Assembly: GCA_047602365.1 (NCBI GenBank)
Contig: JASGHM010000002.1
Span: 1,488,001-1,552,000 of the forward strand
DNA: 64,000 bases
DNA from: Piscinibacter sp047602365
Lineage (GTDB): Bacteria > Pseudomonadota > Gammaproteobacteria > Burkholderiales > Burkholderiaceae_C
Direction of reading: 5' to 3'
The translations under genes and the position numbers were made by a program. This document shows, in pieces, positions 8,699 to 16,868 of the stretch. How positions within the stretch are numbered: position 1 is the first letter of the stretch; each line of letters begins with the position of its first letter. A model generated the notes under the pieces. The model was not told the origin of the DNA and searched no databases. It was given only the letters and a program-made list of their open reading frames with translations.

Positions 8699-9688
8699 AT
8701 GCAACGACGCACCCTGATCCAGGCCGGCGCCGCCGCGCTGGCCGCCCCGAGCCTGCTGCGCGCCGCTGAACCTTCCAAGGAAGCGCCGAAGGAAGTCCGC
8801 CTCGACTTCGCCTACTACTCGCCGTCCAGCCTGGTGCTGAAGCGCTTCAGCTGGCTGGAGGAGGAATTCCGCAAGGACGGCATCGGCGTCAAGTGGGTGT
8901 TCAGCGCCGGCAGCAACCGCGCGCTGGAGTACCTCAACGGCAACAGCATCGACATCGGCTCCTCGGCCGGCCTGGCCGCGCTGCTGTCCAAGGCCAACGG
9001 CAATCCGATCCGCGCGCCCTACATCTTCTCGCGGCCGGAGTGGACGGCGCTGGTCGTGCGCAAGGACTCGCCCATCCAGAGCGTCGCCGAGCTGAAAGGA
9101 AAGAAGGTCGCCGCGACCAAGGGCACCGACCCCTACCTGTTCCTGCTGCGCACGCTGCAACTGCACAAGCTGAAGCGCTCCGACATCGAACACGTCGCGC
9201 TGCAGCATGCCGACGGCCGCGCCGCCCTGGAACAGGGCCGCGTCGACGCCTGGGCCGGGCTGGACCCGCTGATGGCCGCCAGCGAGCTCGATGCCGGCTC
9301 GCGCCTGATCTACCGCAACGTCGGCTTCAACACCTACGGCTTCCTCAACGTGCGCGAAGAGTTCCAGCAGAAGCACCCGGCCGAGCTGAAGCGGGTGATC
9401 GCCGGCTACGAACGTGCGCGGCGCTGGATCCTCGCCAACACGACCGAGGCGGCGAAGATCCTTTCCGAAGAGGCCAAGGTCAGCCTGCAGGTGGCACTGC
9501 TGCAGCTCAAGCTGCGCACCGACCTGAGCAACCCGCAGCCCTCGGCCGAGCACGTCAACGCACTGCGCGCGGCAGCTCCCATCCTGCTCGACGAACAACT
9601 GGTCAAGCCGGGCACCGACCTGAACAAGGTCATCGCCGACCTGGTCGACACGCAGTTCGCACGCGGCCTGGCGGGCTCGGCGGCATGA
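8699..9688 (+). CDS. ssuA: Aliphatic sulfonate ABC transporter substrate-binding protein
   Basis: A 329-residue binding protein of the SsuA/TauA type with a signal peptide (residues 1-22, QRRTLIQAGAAALAAPSLL). Typical motifs are YLNGNSIDIGSSAGLAALL, VAELKGKKVAATKGTD and LEQGRVDAWAGLDPLM. It is expected to capture an alkanesulfonate or related organosulfur compound in the periplasm and hand it to the SsuCB pair that follows; its stop overlaps the ssuC start (ATGA). It is the second of two tandem, dissimilar binding proteins served by one permease/ATPase set, which would widen the ligand range. Confidence 0.9.
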   Translation: MQRRTLIQAGAAALAAPSLLRAAEPSKEAPKEVRLDFAYYSPSSLVLKRFSWLEEEFRKDGIGVKWVFSAGSNRALEYLNGNSIDIGSSAGLAALLSKANGNPIRAPYIFSRPEWTALVVRKDSPIQSVAELKGKKVAATKGTDPYLFLLRTLQLHKLKRSDIEHVALQHADGRAALEQGRVDAWAGLDPLMAASELDAGSRLIYRNVGFNTYGFLNVREEFQQKHPAELKRVIAGYERARRWILANTTEAAKILSEEAKVSLQVALLQLKLRTDLSNPQPSAEHVNALRAAAPILLDEQLVKPGTDLNKVIADLVDTQFARGLAGSAA

Positions 9689-10521
9689 ACCTGCGCACGG
9701 TCCCGGCCGAAGGCGTGGCACCGGCACGGCCTGCATCACGCTCGCGCCGGACCTGGCCGGCCGGGTGGGGCTGGCTCGGCGGCCTCGTGCTGCCAGCCGG
9801 GCTGCTGGCATCGGCCGAGCTGGCCGTGCACGCCGGCTGGGTACCGGCCCACCTGCTGCCGCCGCCCAGCGAGGTCCTGCGCACGCTGGGCGAACTGGCC
9901 GAACGCGGACTGCTCACCCATCTGCTCGCCAGCACGCTGCGCGTGGCGGCCGGCTTCGCCATCGGCGCAGCGCTGGCGGTGCTCTTCGGCGCGCTGGTCG
10001 GCCTGAACCCGCGCGCCCGCGCCGCGCTCGACCCGAGCTTCCAGGCGCTGCGCGCGATCCCGTCGCTGGCCTGGGTGCCGCTGCTGCTGCTGTGGCTGGG
10101 CATCGACGAAGCGTCCAAGCTGAGCCTGATCGCCATCGGCGCCTTCTTCCCGGTCTACATGGGCGTGGCCTCGGGCCTGCGCGACGTCGACCGCAAGCTG
10201 GTCGAGGTGGCCGAGATGGCGGGCCTGGCCGGCGCAACGCTGGTGCGTCGTGTGCTGCTGCCCGCCGCGCTGCCGGCGGTGCTGACCGGGCTGCGCAACG
10301 GCCTCAGCCTGGCCTGGATGTTCATGGTCGCCGCCGAACTGATCGCCGCGACACGCGGCCTCGGCTACCTGCTCACCGACGGCCGCGAGACCGGCCGCGC
10401 CGACATCGTGCTGGCCGCGATCGGGCTGCTGGCGCTGCTCGGCAAGCTGAGCGACACCGGCATGGCCACGCTCGAACGCCGCTGGCTGGCCTGGCGCGAC
10501 ACCTTCGATCCGCGAGCATGA
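9685..10521 (+). CDS. ssuC: SsuC-like sulfonate ABC transporter permease
   Basis: A 278-residue membrane permease with about six hydrophobic helices and the binding-protein-dependent permease loop around EVAEMAGLAGATLVRRVLLP (~174-193). The segment LPPPSEVLRTLGELAERG near the first helix is characteristic of SsuC/TauC. The ATG at 9685 overlaps the previous stop, and its own stop overlaps the ATG of the ATPase at 10518, so binding protein, permease and ATPase are translationally coupled. Confidence 0.9.
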   Translation: MNLRTVPAEGVAPARPASRSRRTWPAGWGWLGGLVLPAGLLASAELAVHAGWVPAHLLPPPSEVLRTLGELAERGLLTHLLASTLRVAAGFAIGAALAVLFGALVGLNPRARAALDPSFQALRAIPSLAWVPLLLLWLGIDEASKLSLIAIGAFFPVYMGVASGLRDVDRKLVEVAEMAGLAGATLVRRVLLPAALPAVLTGLRNGLSLAWMFMVAAELIAATRGLGYLLTDGRETGRADIVLAAIGLLALLGKLSDTGMATLERRWLAWRDTFDPRA

Positions 10522-11258
10522 GCCACGACGCCATGCTCGAGGTCCACGTACGCCGCAAGCGCTTCGGCGCCAAAGACGTGCTGCGCGATGTGCGCCTGTC
10601 CCTTCGCGAAGGTGAGATCGTCTCGCTGGTCGGCGCCAGCGGCTGCGGCAAGAGCACGCTGCTGCGCATCGTCGCCGGGCTGGACCGCGAGGCCGAGGCC
10701 CGCGTGACGCTGGACGGCACGCCGGTCGGCGCGCCCTTGCGTCAGATCCGCGTCGTGTTCCAGGAGCCGCGCCTGTTCCCCTGGCTGAGTGTCGCGCGCA
10801 ACGTCGCCTTCGACCTCGGCGGCCGGCGCTTCGACCGGGCGCGCGTCGAGACGCTGCTCGACGAGGTCGGCCTCGCCGCGCTGGGCGAGCGGCTGCCCAA
10901 GCAGCTCTCCGGCGGCCAGGCGCAACGCGTCGCGATTGCACGTGCGCTGTTCGTGCAGCCACGCCTGCTGCTGCTCGACGAGCCGTTCTCGGCCGTCGAC
11001 GCCTTCACGCGGCTGAAGCTGCAGGCGCTGCTGCTGAAGGTGGCGCGCGCACACGGCATCACGGTGCTGCTGGTCACCCACGACATCGCCGAGGCGGTGC
11101 AGCTCAGCGACCGTGTGCTGGTGCTGGAGGCCGACCCCGGCCGCATCGCCGCCGAGCTCGCGCTGGCGCTGCCGCATCCGCGCGAACACGACCAGATCGA
11201 CACCGCGCTGGCCGTCGCCCAGGTGCGACAGGCACTGCATGCTGCCCACGCCCTCTGA
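10518..11258 (+). CDS. ssuB: SsuB-like sulfonate ABC transporter ATP-binding protein
   Basis: A 246-residue ATPase with Walker A GASGCGKST (39-47), the Q-loop FQEPRLFPWLSV, the signature LSGGQAQR and Walker B LLLLDEPFSAVD. The FQEPRLFPW stretch is typical of SsuB/TauB. It energises the preceding SsuC permease and is likely shared by both tandem binding proteins. It is followed after 25 bases by an unlinked MetQ-type binding protein. Confidence 0.9.
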   Translation: MSHDAMLEVHVRRKRFGAKDVLRDVRLSLREGEIVSLVGASGCGKSTLLRIVAGLDREAEARVTLDGTPVGAPLRQIRVVFQEPRLFPWLSVARNVAFDLGGRRFDRARVETLLDEVGLAALGERLPKQLSGGQAQRVAIARALFVQPRLLLLDEPFSAVDAFTRLKLQALLLKVARAHGITVLLVTHDIAEAVQLSDRVLVLEADPGRIAAELALALPHPREHDQIDTALAVAQVRQALHAAHAL

Positions 11259-11283
11259 CCTTTTCCTCCCACCACCTCTGCCG

Positions 11284-12100
11284 ATGATGACGAAGATGCT
11301 CTCCACCCTGCCGTGCCGCGCGGCGCTCGCCCGCGGTCTGGCCACGATCGGCCTGCTGATCGCCGGCCTGGCCCATGCGCAGGACACCATCCGCATCGCG
11401 GTGACCGCCGGCCCGCATGCGCAGATCGCCGAAGTGGCGAAGAAGGTCGCCGAGCGCGACGGCCTGATCCTGAAGATCGTCGAGTTCCAGGACTACATCC
11501 AGCCCAACGCCGCGCTGGACGCCGGCGACGTCGAGGCCAACAGCTACCAGCACCTGCCCTTCCTGGAATCGCAGATCAAGGCGCGCGGCTACAGGATCAC
11601 CCCGGTCGGCAACACCGTGACCTTCCCGATGGGTTTCTACTCGAAGCGCATCAAGTCGCTCGCCGAGCTGCCCGAGGGCGCCAAGGTCGGTATCCAGAAC
11701 GACCCGTCGAACAGCGGCCGCGCACTGCAGCTGCTCGCCAGGTACGGCGTCATCAGGCTCAAGCCGACGGCCGGCATCAGCGCCACGGTGGCCGACGTGA
11801 TCGACAACCCGAAGAAGCTGCAGATCATCCAGGTCGAGGCGGCGCAGCTGCCGCGCTCGCTCGACGACCTGCACGCCAGCGCGATCAACACCAACTACGC
11901 GGTTCAGGCCGGCCTGGTGCCGACGCGCGACGCGATCGCCATCGAGGATCCGAAGAACCCCTACGCCAACCTGCTCGCCGTGCGCAGCTGCCGACAAGGA
12001 CAAGCCCTGGGTGACCAAGCTGGTCAAGGCCTTCCAGTCCCCTGAGGTGAAGAAGCTCGTCGAGGGCAGCTTCGCCGGCTCGCTGGTGGCGGCGTTCTGA
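11284..12100 (+). CDS. Second MetQ/NlpA-family binding protein (3' frameshift)
   Basis: A MetQ-like periplasmic protein with a signal peptide ending near LAHAQD and motifs VEFQDYIQPNAALDAGDVEAN and LPRSLDD. An extra T at about 11989 breaks the frame after ANLLAVRS; as written the protein ends at 12045. Removing it restores ADKDKPWVTKLVKAFQSPEV and a stop at 12098-12100, giving about 271 residues of the usual family length. No metNI genes accompany this copy; it probably feeds the MetNI encoded at 3937-5419. The restored stop lies five bases before the next gene. Confidence 0.82.
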
Positions 12101-12105
12101 GCGCC

Positions 12106-13341
12106 GTGACGACCGCTTCGGATGGGCTGCCGCGCGGCAGCAGCTTCGTGCCCTTCCGCGCCGGCGCCGTGCGGCCCGCCCGCGACGCTGCCGAACTGCA
12201 CGCGCGGGCCGCGGCCTTGCTGCCCGAGATCGCCGCCGGCGCCGCGGCACGCGAGCGCGACCGCGTGCTGCCCTACGAATGGGTGCGCCGCATCGCCGAG
12301 CAAGGCCTTTACACCTGGCGCGTGCCACGTTCGCACGGCGGCCCCGGCGGCACGATGCACGACCTGATGCGCTTCATCGTCGAGCTCGCATCGGTCGACT
12401 CCAACCTGGCGCAGGCGCTGCGTCCCGGCTTCGGCTTCATCGAGGGCATCCTGTTCTCGCAAGACACGGTGGCGCTGGACCGCTGGCTGCCGCGCGTGCT
12501 GGCCGGCGAGGTGTTCGGCAACGCCGGCTGGGAGCGCGGCGGGCCGAACGGGCAGATCAGCGCGCGCATCACCCGCGACGCCACGGGTCTGCGCATCAGC
12601 GGCACGAAGTACTACAGCACCGGTGCGCTGTTCGCCGACTGGATCGGCAGCTTTGCGCTCGACGACGAGGGACGCGAGACCTCGTTCGTCGTGCCGCGCG
12701 ATCGGCCCGGCCTGCAACTGGTCGACGACTTCGACGCGATGGGCCAGCGCCTGACCGCCAGTGGCACGACGATCTTCGACCGCGTGGAAGTGCGGCCCGA
12801 GGAGATCCGCCCGCCGCAGGCGCGCGACCGGCGCACGACGATCCCGGCGCTGTACCAGCTGTTCCTGGCCGCCGTCGAAGCCGGCATCGCGAAGAACGCG
12901 CTCGCCGACGCCATCCACTTCACGCGCCACCATGCGCGGCCGATCAAGCACAGCAGCGCGACGCGTTCGGTGGACGACCCCTATGTGCAGGAGGCCGTCG
13001 GCACGATCGCCGCGAATGCCTATGCCGCCGAGGCGACGGTGCTGCGCGCCGCCGAGGCGATCGACGCGGCCTGGTCAGGCGGCTTGACCGAGGCGCTGCT
13101 CACCGACGCGGCCGTGGCCGTCGCGCAGGCGCAGTTCTTCGCGGTGCGTGCGGCGCTGGAGGCAGCGGAGACGCTGTTCGACGTCGGTGGCGCCAGCGCC
13201 ACCTCGCGCGAGCACAACCTCGACCGCCACTGGCGCAACGCCCGCACGGTGGCCAACCACAACCCGCGCCAGTGGAAGGCCGCGGCGGTGGGCCACTGGC
13301 TGCTCGACGGCACGCCGCTGCCGACCAGCGGGTTGTTCTGA
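12106..13341 (+). CDS. SfnB-family sulfur acquisition oxidoreductase (acyl-CoA dehydrogenase fold)
   Basis: A 411-residue flavoprotein of the acyl-CoA dehydrogenase superfamily that most resembles the SfnB/DszC branch used in sulfone and thioether metabolism under sulfur limitation. The segments YEWVRRIAEQGLYTWRVPRS (~46-65), FGNAGWERGGPNG (~137-149), GTKYYSTGALFADW (~166-179) and HNLDRHWRNARTVANHNPRQ (~367-386) are typical. It starts at GTG just after the orphan MetQ and ends the sulfur block; 13 bases separate it from a convergent LysR gene. It is not a duplicate of the gene at 2706-3926: the two are only distantly alike. Confidence 0.82.
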   Translation: MTTASDGLPRGSSFVPFRAGAVRPARDAAELHARAAALLPEIAAGAAARERDRVLPYEWVRRIAEQGLYTWRVPRSHGGPGGTMHDLMRFIVELASVDSNLAQALRPGFGFIEGILFSQDTVALDRWLPRVLAGEVFGNAGWERGGPNGQISARITRDATGLRISGTKYYSTGALFADWIGSFALDDEGRETSFVVPRDRPGLQLVDDFDAMGQRLTASGTTIFDRVEVRPEEIRPPQARDRRTTIPALYQLFLAAVEAGIAKNALADAIHFTRHHARPIKHSSATRSVDDPYVQEAVGTIAANAYAAEATVLRAAEAIDAAWSGGLTEALLTDAAVAVAQAQFFAVRAALEAAETLFDVGGASATSREHNLDRHWRNARTVANHNPRQWKAAAVGHWLLDGTPLPTSGLF

Positions 13342-13354
13342 CCCTGCCCGCGGC

Positions 13355-14365
13355 TCAGCGCCGGCCGCGCACGGTGGCCGAGGCGCGCCCGTAGCCGTGC
13401 ACATGCCAGGCCGGGCGGTCGGCGGAAGCCCGGCCCGCCAGCACCTCGTCCTGGCTCTCCAGGTCGCGCAGGCGCTGCAGCGTGTGGTCGACGAAGGCCC
13501 GCAGGCTGGGCGAGCGGCGCGCACTGCCCTTGAACAGCAGGTTGACCGGCGGGCCACCTTGCACTTCCCAGTCGAGCAGCACCGGCACCAGTCGGCCCGA
13601 CTGCACGTGTTCGCGCGTCGTCAGCTCGGTGAAGCGGCCGACGCCGTGGCCGCCGATGACCATGTCCAGCACGGCCTCGCGCGCGTTGCTCGACAGCCAG
13701 CCGCGCACCGGCACCTGCAGGCGTTCGCCGTCGCGGGCGAACTCCCACAGGTCGAGCAGGATGCCGGCCGGGTTGCGCATCAGCAGGCAGATGAAACGGG
13801 CCAGTTCGGAGGGATGCTGGGGCACGCCGTGCACCGCCCAATGGTCGGGCGCCGCCATGATCAGGCTGCGCGCACCGCCGAGACGCCGGTGCACGTAGTC
13901 GGGCGGCACCTCGGGCCAGCCGTGCAGCAGCAGCACATCGGCGGTGGCGGCATCGGCGTCGTCGATGCGATGCACGGTGCGGAAGTCGATCTCGACCTCG
14001 GGGTACAGCGCGTGGAAGCGCGGCAGCGCCGGCAGCAGCACGTGGTGGGCGAGCTGCGGATGCGCCGCCACGGCCAGCGTGCCGCTGGGGCGTTCGCCCG
14101 AGCCCCTCAGCCGGCGCTCGGCCTGCGCCAGGTCGTCCAGCTCCATCAGCAGCGGGCGGCAGCGGTCCAGGTACTCGCGGCCGCTGGGCGTGAGCCGCAC
14201 GCCACGCGCGCTGCGCTCGAGCAGGGCGATGCCGAGCGCCTGCTCCAGCGAGCCGACCAGCTTCTGCACCGCCGGCACGCTGATCTCCAGGCGCTGCGCC
14301 GCACGCGCGAAACTGCCCTCCTCGGCCGCCGCCCGGAAGTACTCGAGCGCCTTGAGCTTGTCCAT
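13355..14365 (-). CDS. LysR-family transcriptional regulator
   Basis: A 336-residue LysR-type regulator. The N-terminal winged helix-turn-helix (residues ~1-60) contains LEYFRAAAEEGSFARAAQRL, and the C-terminal part is the co-inducer domain. It is divergent from a Bug-type binding protein gene (14502-15473); a perfect dyad TTAACC-GAA-GGTTAA in the space between is a likely binding site. It probably controls that downstream set in response to the transported carboxylate. The 3' end converges on the SfnB-like gene with a 13-base gap. The C-terminal ~35 residues (RADRPAWHVHGYGRASATV) extend past the usual LysR end. Confidence 0.9.
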   Translation of the reverse strand: MDKLKALEYFRAAAEEGSFARAAQRLEISVPAVQKLVGSLEQALGIALLERSARGVRLTPSGREYLDRCRPLLMELDDLAQAERRLRGSGERPSGTLAVAAHPQLAHHVLLPALPRFHALYPEVEIDFRTVHRIDDADAATADVLLLHGWPEVPPDYVHRRLGGARSLIMAAPDHWAVHGVPQHPSELARFICLLMRNPAGILLDLWEFARDGERLQVPVRGWLSSNAREAVLDMVIGGHGVGRFTELTTREHVQSGRLVPVLLDWEVQGGPPVNLLFKGSARRSPSLRAFVDHTLQRLRDLESQDEVLAGRASADRPAWHVHGYGRASATVRGRR

Positions 14366-14404
14366 CTTGCCGCCTCCCCGCGGCGCCCGCCGCCCGCCAT
14401 GGCA

Positions 14405-14419
14405 TTAACCGAAGGTTAA
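14405..14419. promoter_or_regulatory. Perfect dyad, likely LysR-type operator
   Basis: TTAACC GAA GGTTAA is a perfect 15-bp inverted repeat containing the T-N11-A pattern of LysR boxes (T14406 to A14418). It lies 40 bases upstream of the LysR start and 83 bases before the Bug-protein ATG. AT-rich arms in this GC-rich DNA make it stand out. Binding is inferred, not shown. Confidence 0.6.
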
Positions 14420-14501
14420 CGCCGGATGCAGCCTGCAGCCGCTTTCCGGGCTGGTGCAGGCTTCCTACAGTGAGGCCATCACCACAGCGATCGAGGCTCC
14501 G

Positions 14502-15473
14502 ATGAACAAGCGCACGCTCCTGCTGTCGTCCGCGTCCGCCGCGGCCCTGTGGGCGGCGGCACCGCTGAACGCGCTGGCGCAGGCCGGCGGCGAGGCCGCA
14601 CCGCTGCGCATCGTGCTGGCCGTGCCGCCCGGCGGCGCCTCGGACGCCGCGGCACGCCTGCTCGCCCAGGCGCTGGCGCGCAGCCTCGGGCAGCCGGTGC
14701 TGGTGGACAACAAGCCCGGCGGCAACGGCGTGCCCGCGGTGCAGGCCGTGCTGACCGCGCCGCCCGATGGCCGCACGCTGCTCTGGGCGATGGCCTCGAT
14801 GACCGGCATGCCGCTGATCGTGAAGTCGCCGCCGGTGCGCTCGATGAACGAGTTCACGCCGGTGGTTGCGGTGATGAACGTCGCCTACGGTGTGTTCGTC
14901 AACCCGAAGGTGCCGGCCACCACGGTCGCCGAACTGACGGCCCACCTGCGGGCCAACCCCGACAAGCTGAGCTACGGCACCGGCGTGCTGAGCGAGTACA
15001 TGGTGACGGCCCACTACCTGCGCTCGGCCGGGCTGAAGGCCGTGCGTGTGCCCTACAAGGGCGGCGCGCAACTGGTGCCCGACCTGATCAACGGCGAGCT
15101 GCAGTTCAACATCGGGCCGCTGGCGGCGACGCTGCCGCATGTGCGCAGCGGCAAGCTGCGCCTGCTGGCCACGCTGCCGGACCGCCTGGACATGCTGCCG
15201 GGCGTGCCCTCGCTGGCCGAGGCCGGCGTCGCCACCGACACCGTGCCGACCTGGAACGGCCTGGTGGCGCCGCCCGGCACGCCGCAGGAGACGGCCGCCC
15301 GTCTGGCGCAGGAGGTCAACCGCGCGCTGGCCGACCCGACGCTGCGCGCCGCCCTCGAGGGCCTGGGCCTGCGCGTGCTCGGCGGCACGCCGCAGCAGAT
15401 GGCGCAGGCCATCGAGTCGGCCGGGGCGAGCTGGAGACAGTTCGTACACGACCACGAGATCGTGCCGGAGTGA
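14502..15473 (+). CDS. Bug-family (TctC-like) tripartite tricarboxylate-type binding protein
   Basis: A 323-residue periplasmic protein with a signal peptide (KRTLLLSSASAAALWAAAPL, cleavage near LAQAGG). The family hallmarks are visible: PLRIVLAVPPGGASDAAAR, LVDNKPGGNG, VPYKGGAQLVPDLINGELQF. Bug proteins bind carboxylates; many have no cognate TctAB nearby, as here, and may act in sensing. The ATG at 14502 was chosen over the upstream ATG at 14454 because it starts the signal peptide and follows a GAGG ribosome site. It is divergent from the LysR gene and precedes a small membrane protein and a methyltransferase. Confidence 0.9.
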   Translation: MNKRTLLLSSASAAALWAAAPLNALAQAGGEAAPLRIVLAVPPGGASDAAARLLAQALARSLGQPVLVDNKPGGNGVPAVQAVLTAPPDGRTLLWAMASMTGMPLIVKSPPVRSMNEFTPVVAVMNVAYGVFVNPKVPATTVAELTAHLRANPDKLSYGTGVLSEYMVTAHYLRSAGLKAVRVPYKGGAQLVPDLINGELQFNIGPLAATLPHVRSGKLRLLATLPDRLDMLPGVPSLAEAGVATDTVPTWNGLVAPPGTPQETAARLAQEVNRALADPTLRAALEGLGLRVLGGTPQQMAQAIESAGASWRQFVHDHEIVPE

Positions 15474-15478
15474 ACACG

Positions 15479-15805
15479 ATGAACACGCTCGCACGCCCGG
15501 CGTCGGCGCCGCTGCCCGCCGTGCCGCGAAGCAGCTACCTGGCGCTGCTCGGCGGCCTGTTCGCGCTGTTCAACAGCGCCCGCGTGATCGCCTACCTGCC
15601 GACCCTCTGGGCGGTGGCGCTCAGCGGCGACTCCAGCCAGCACTCGCTTTGGACCTGGTTCACCTTCCTCGGCGGCAACACGACGATGGCGGTCTGGCTG
15701 TGGGAACAGAACGGCCGGCATTGCAACCGTGCAGTGCTGGTCAGCACCGCGAACAGCCTGATGTGCCTGGGCGTCGTCGCAGTGATCGTCTGGACGCGCC
15801 TGTGA
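15479..15805 (+). CDS. Small membrane protein, function unknown
   Basis: A 108-residue protein with three hydrophobic stretches (about 22-48, 60-75 and 84-106), consistent with a three-helix inner-membrane protein. LALLGGLFALFNSARVIAYLPTLWAV and WTWFTFLGGNTTMAVWLWEQ recall small SemiSWEET/PQ-loop-like or uncharacterised membrane proteins, but no family is claimed. An in-frame GTG at 15470 overlaps the previous stop; ATG 15479 is preferred. Its stop overlaps the GTG start of the following methyltransferase. Confidence 0.7.
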   Translation: MNTLARPASAPLPAVPRSSYLALLGGLFALFNSARVIAYLPTLWAVALSGDSSQHSLWTWFTFLGGNTTMAVWLWEQNGRHCNRAVLVSTANSLMCLGVVAVIVWTRL

Positions 15806-16854
15806 GCGCACGGCCGGCCTCGCGGCGGCGGCACGACGACGCACGACGCAGGCTGCTCGCCCAGATCACCTCGTGCTGGCGAACGCAGGCGCTGCGTGTC
15901 GCCGTGCAGCTCGACCTGCCCGACCGGCTGGCCGGCGGCCCGTGCGACGCGGCAGGCCTGGCATCGGCCTGCAACTGCCCGGCGGACGCGCTGCTGCGCC
16001 TGCTGCGCGCGCTGTGCGCGCTGGGTGTGTGCAGCCAGCGGCGCGACGGCCGCTTCGTGCTGACCCGCGCCGGTGCATCGTTGTGCCGTGAGCCCGCCGA
16101 CGATGGCCCCGGCCTGCGTGCCATGGTGCTGTGGTGGGGCGGGCCGATGTGGTCGCTGTGGGACGACCTGGACTACAGCGTGCAGACCGGACTCAGCGCG
16201 CGGGCGCGTCGAACCGGCAACGCGCACTACGGCTTCCTCGACGGTCGCCCCGACGAGGCCGCGCTGTTCCACGAGGCCATGCGCGCGATGACCAGTCTGG
16301 TGGCCGGCGACGTGGCCGCACTGCCCTGCTGGCGCAGCGCGCGCGAGTTGGTGGACGTGGGCGGTGGTCACGGCGAACTGGCCATGGCCCTCGCCGCGGC
16401 GCACCCGGCGCTGCACGCCATCGTGTTCGACCGACTCGACGCCGAACCGGGCGCGCGGGCGCTGCTGGCCCGGTGCGCAGTGCCGGGGCGGCTGCGCTTC
16501 GCCGCCGGCGACTTCTTCGCCGCCGTGCCGGCCGGGGCCGACCGCTACCTGCTCAAGAGCATCCTGCACAACTGGGACGACGAGGCCTGCGGCCGCATCC
16601 TCGCCCGCTGCGCCGAGGCCGCCCCCGCCGGTGCGCGGCTGCTGCTCGTCGAGCGGCTGCGGCCGGAGCGGCTGCGCCCGACCCGCCACGACGAGGCGCT
16701 GGCACGCACCGACCTCAACATGCTGGCCGGCCTCGGCGGGCGCGAGCGTTCGCTGGCCGAGTTCGGGGCCTTGCTGGCGCCCGCGGGCTTCGAGATCAGC
16801 GGCGTCTCGACGACACGTTGCGAGTTCAGCGTCGTCGAGGCGCGTCGCCGCTGA
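15802..16854 (+). CDS. SAM-dependent O-methyltransferase (acetylserotonin/hydroxyneurosporene MT type)
   Basis: A 350-residue class I methyltransferase of the two-domain O-methyltransferase family. An N-terminal winged-helix dimerisation domain (~15-100) is followed by the SAM-binding motif ELVDVGGGHGELAMALAAA (~182-200) and the catalytic-histidine segment LLKSILHNWDDEAC (~249-262). Family members methylate hydroxyls of small aromatics, polyketides or carotenoids (CrtF). It starts with GTG overlapping the preceding membrane-protein stop, so the three genes 14502-16854 look like one transcript. The substrate is unknown. The 3' end converges on a sulfonate-binding protein with a 14-base gap. 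Confidence 0.85.
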   Translation: MSARPASRRRHDDARRRLLAQITSCWRTQALRVAVQLDLPDRLAGGPCDAAGLASACNCPADALLRLLRALCALGVCSQRRDGRFVLTRAGASLCREPADDGPGLRAMVLWWGGPMWSLWDDLDYSVQTGLSARARRTGNAHYGFLDGRPDEAALFHEAMRAMTSLVAGDVAALPCWRSARELVDVGGGHGELAMALAAAHPALHAIVFDRLDAEPGARALLARCAVPGRLRFAAGDFFAAVPAGADRYLLKSILHNWDDEACGRILARCAEAAPAGARLLLVERLRPERLRPTRHDEALARTDLNMLAGLGGRERSLAEFGALLAPAGFEISGVSTTRCEFSVVEARRR

Positions 16855-16868
16855 GGACCGCGGCGGCG

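Noticed and set aside
13020..15494. An 824-codon minus-strand open frame spanning LysR and the Bug-type gene
   Set aside because: It crosses two recognised genes in other frames and shows no domain; it is a GC-driven artefact.
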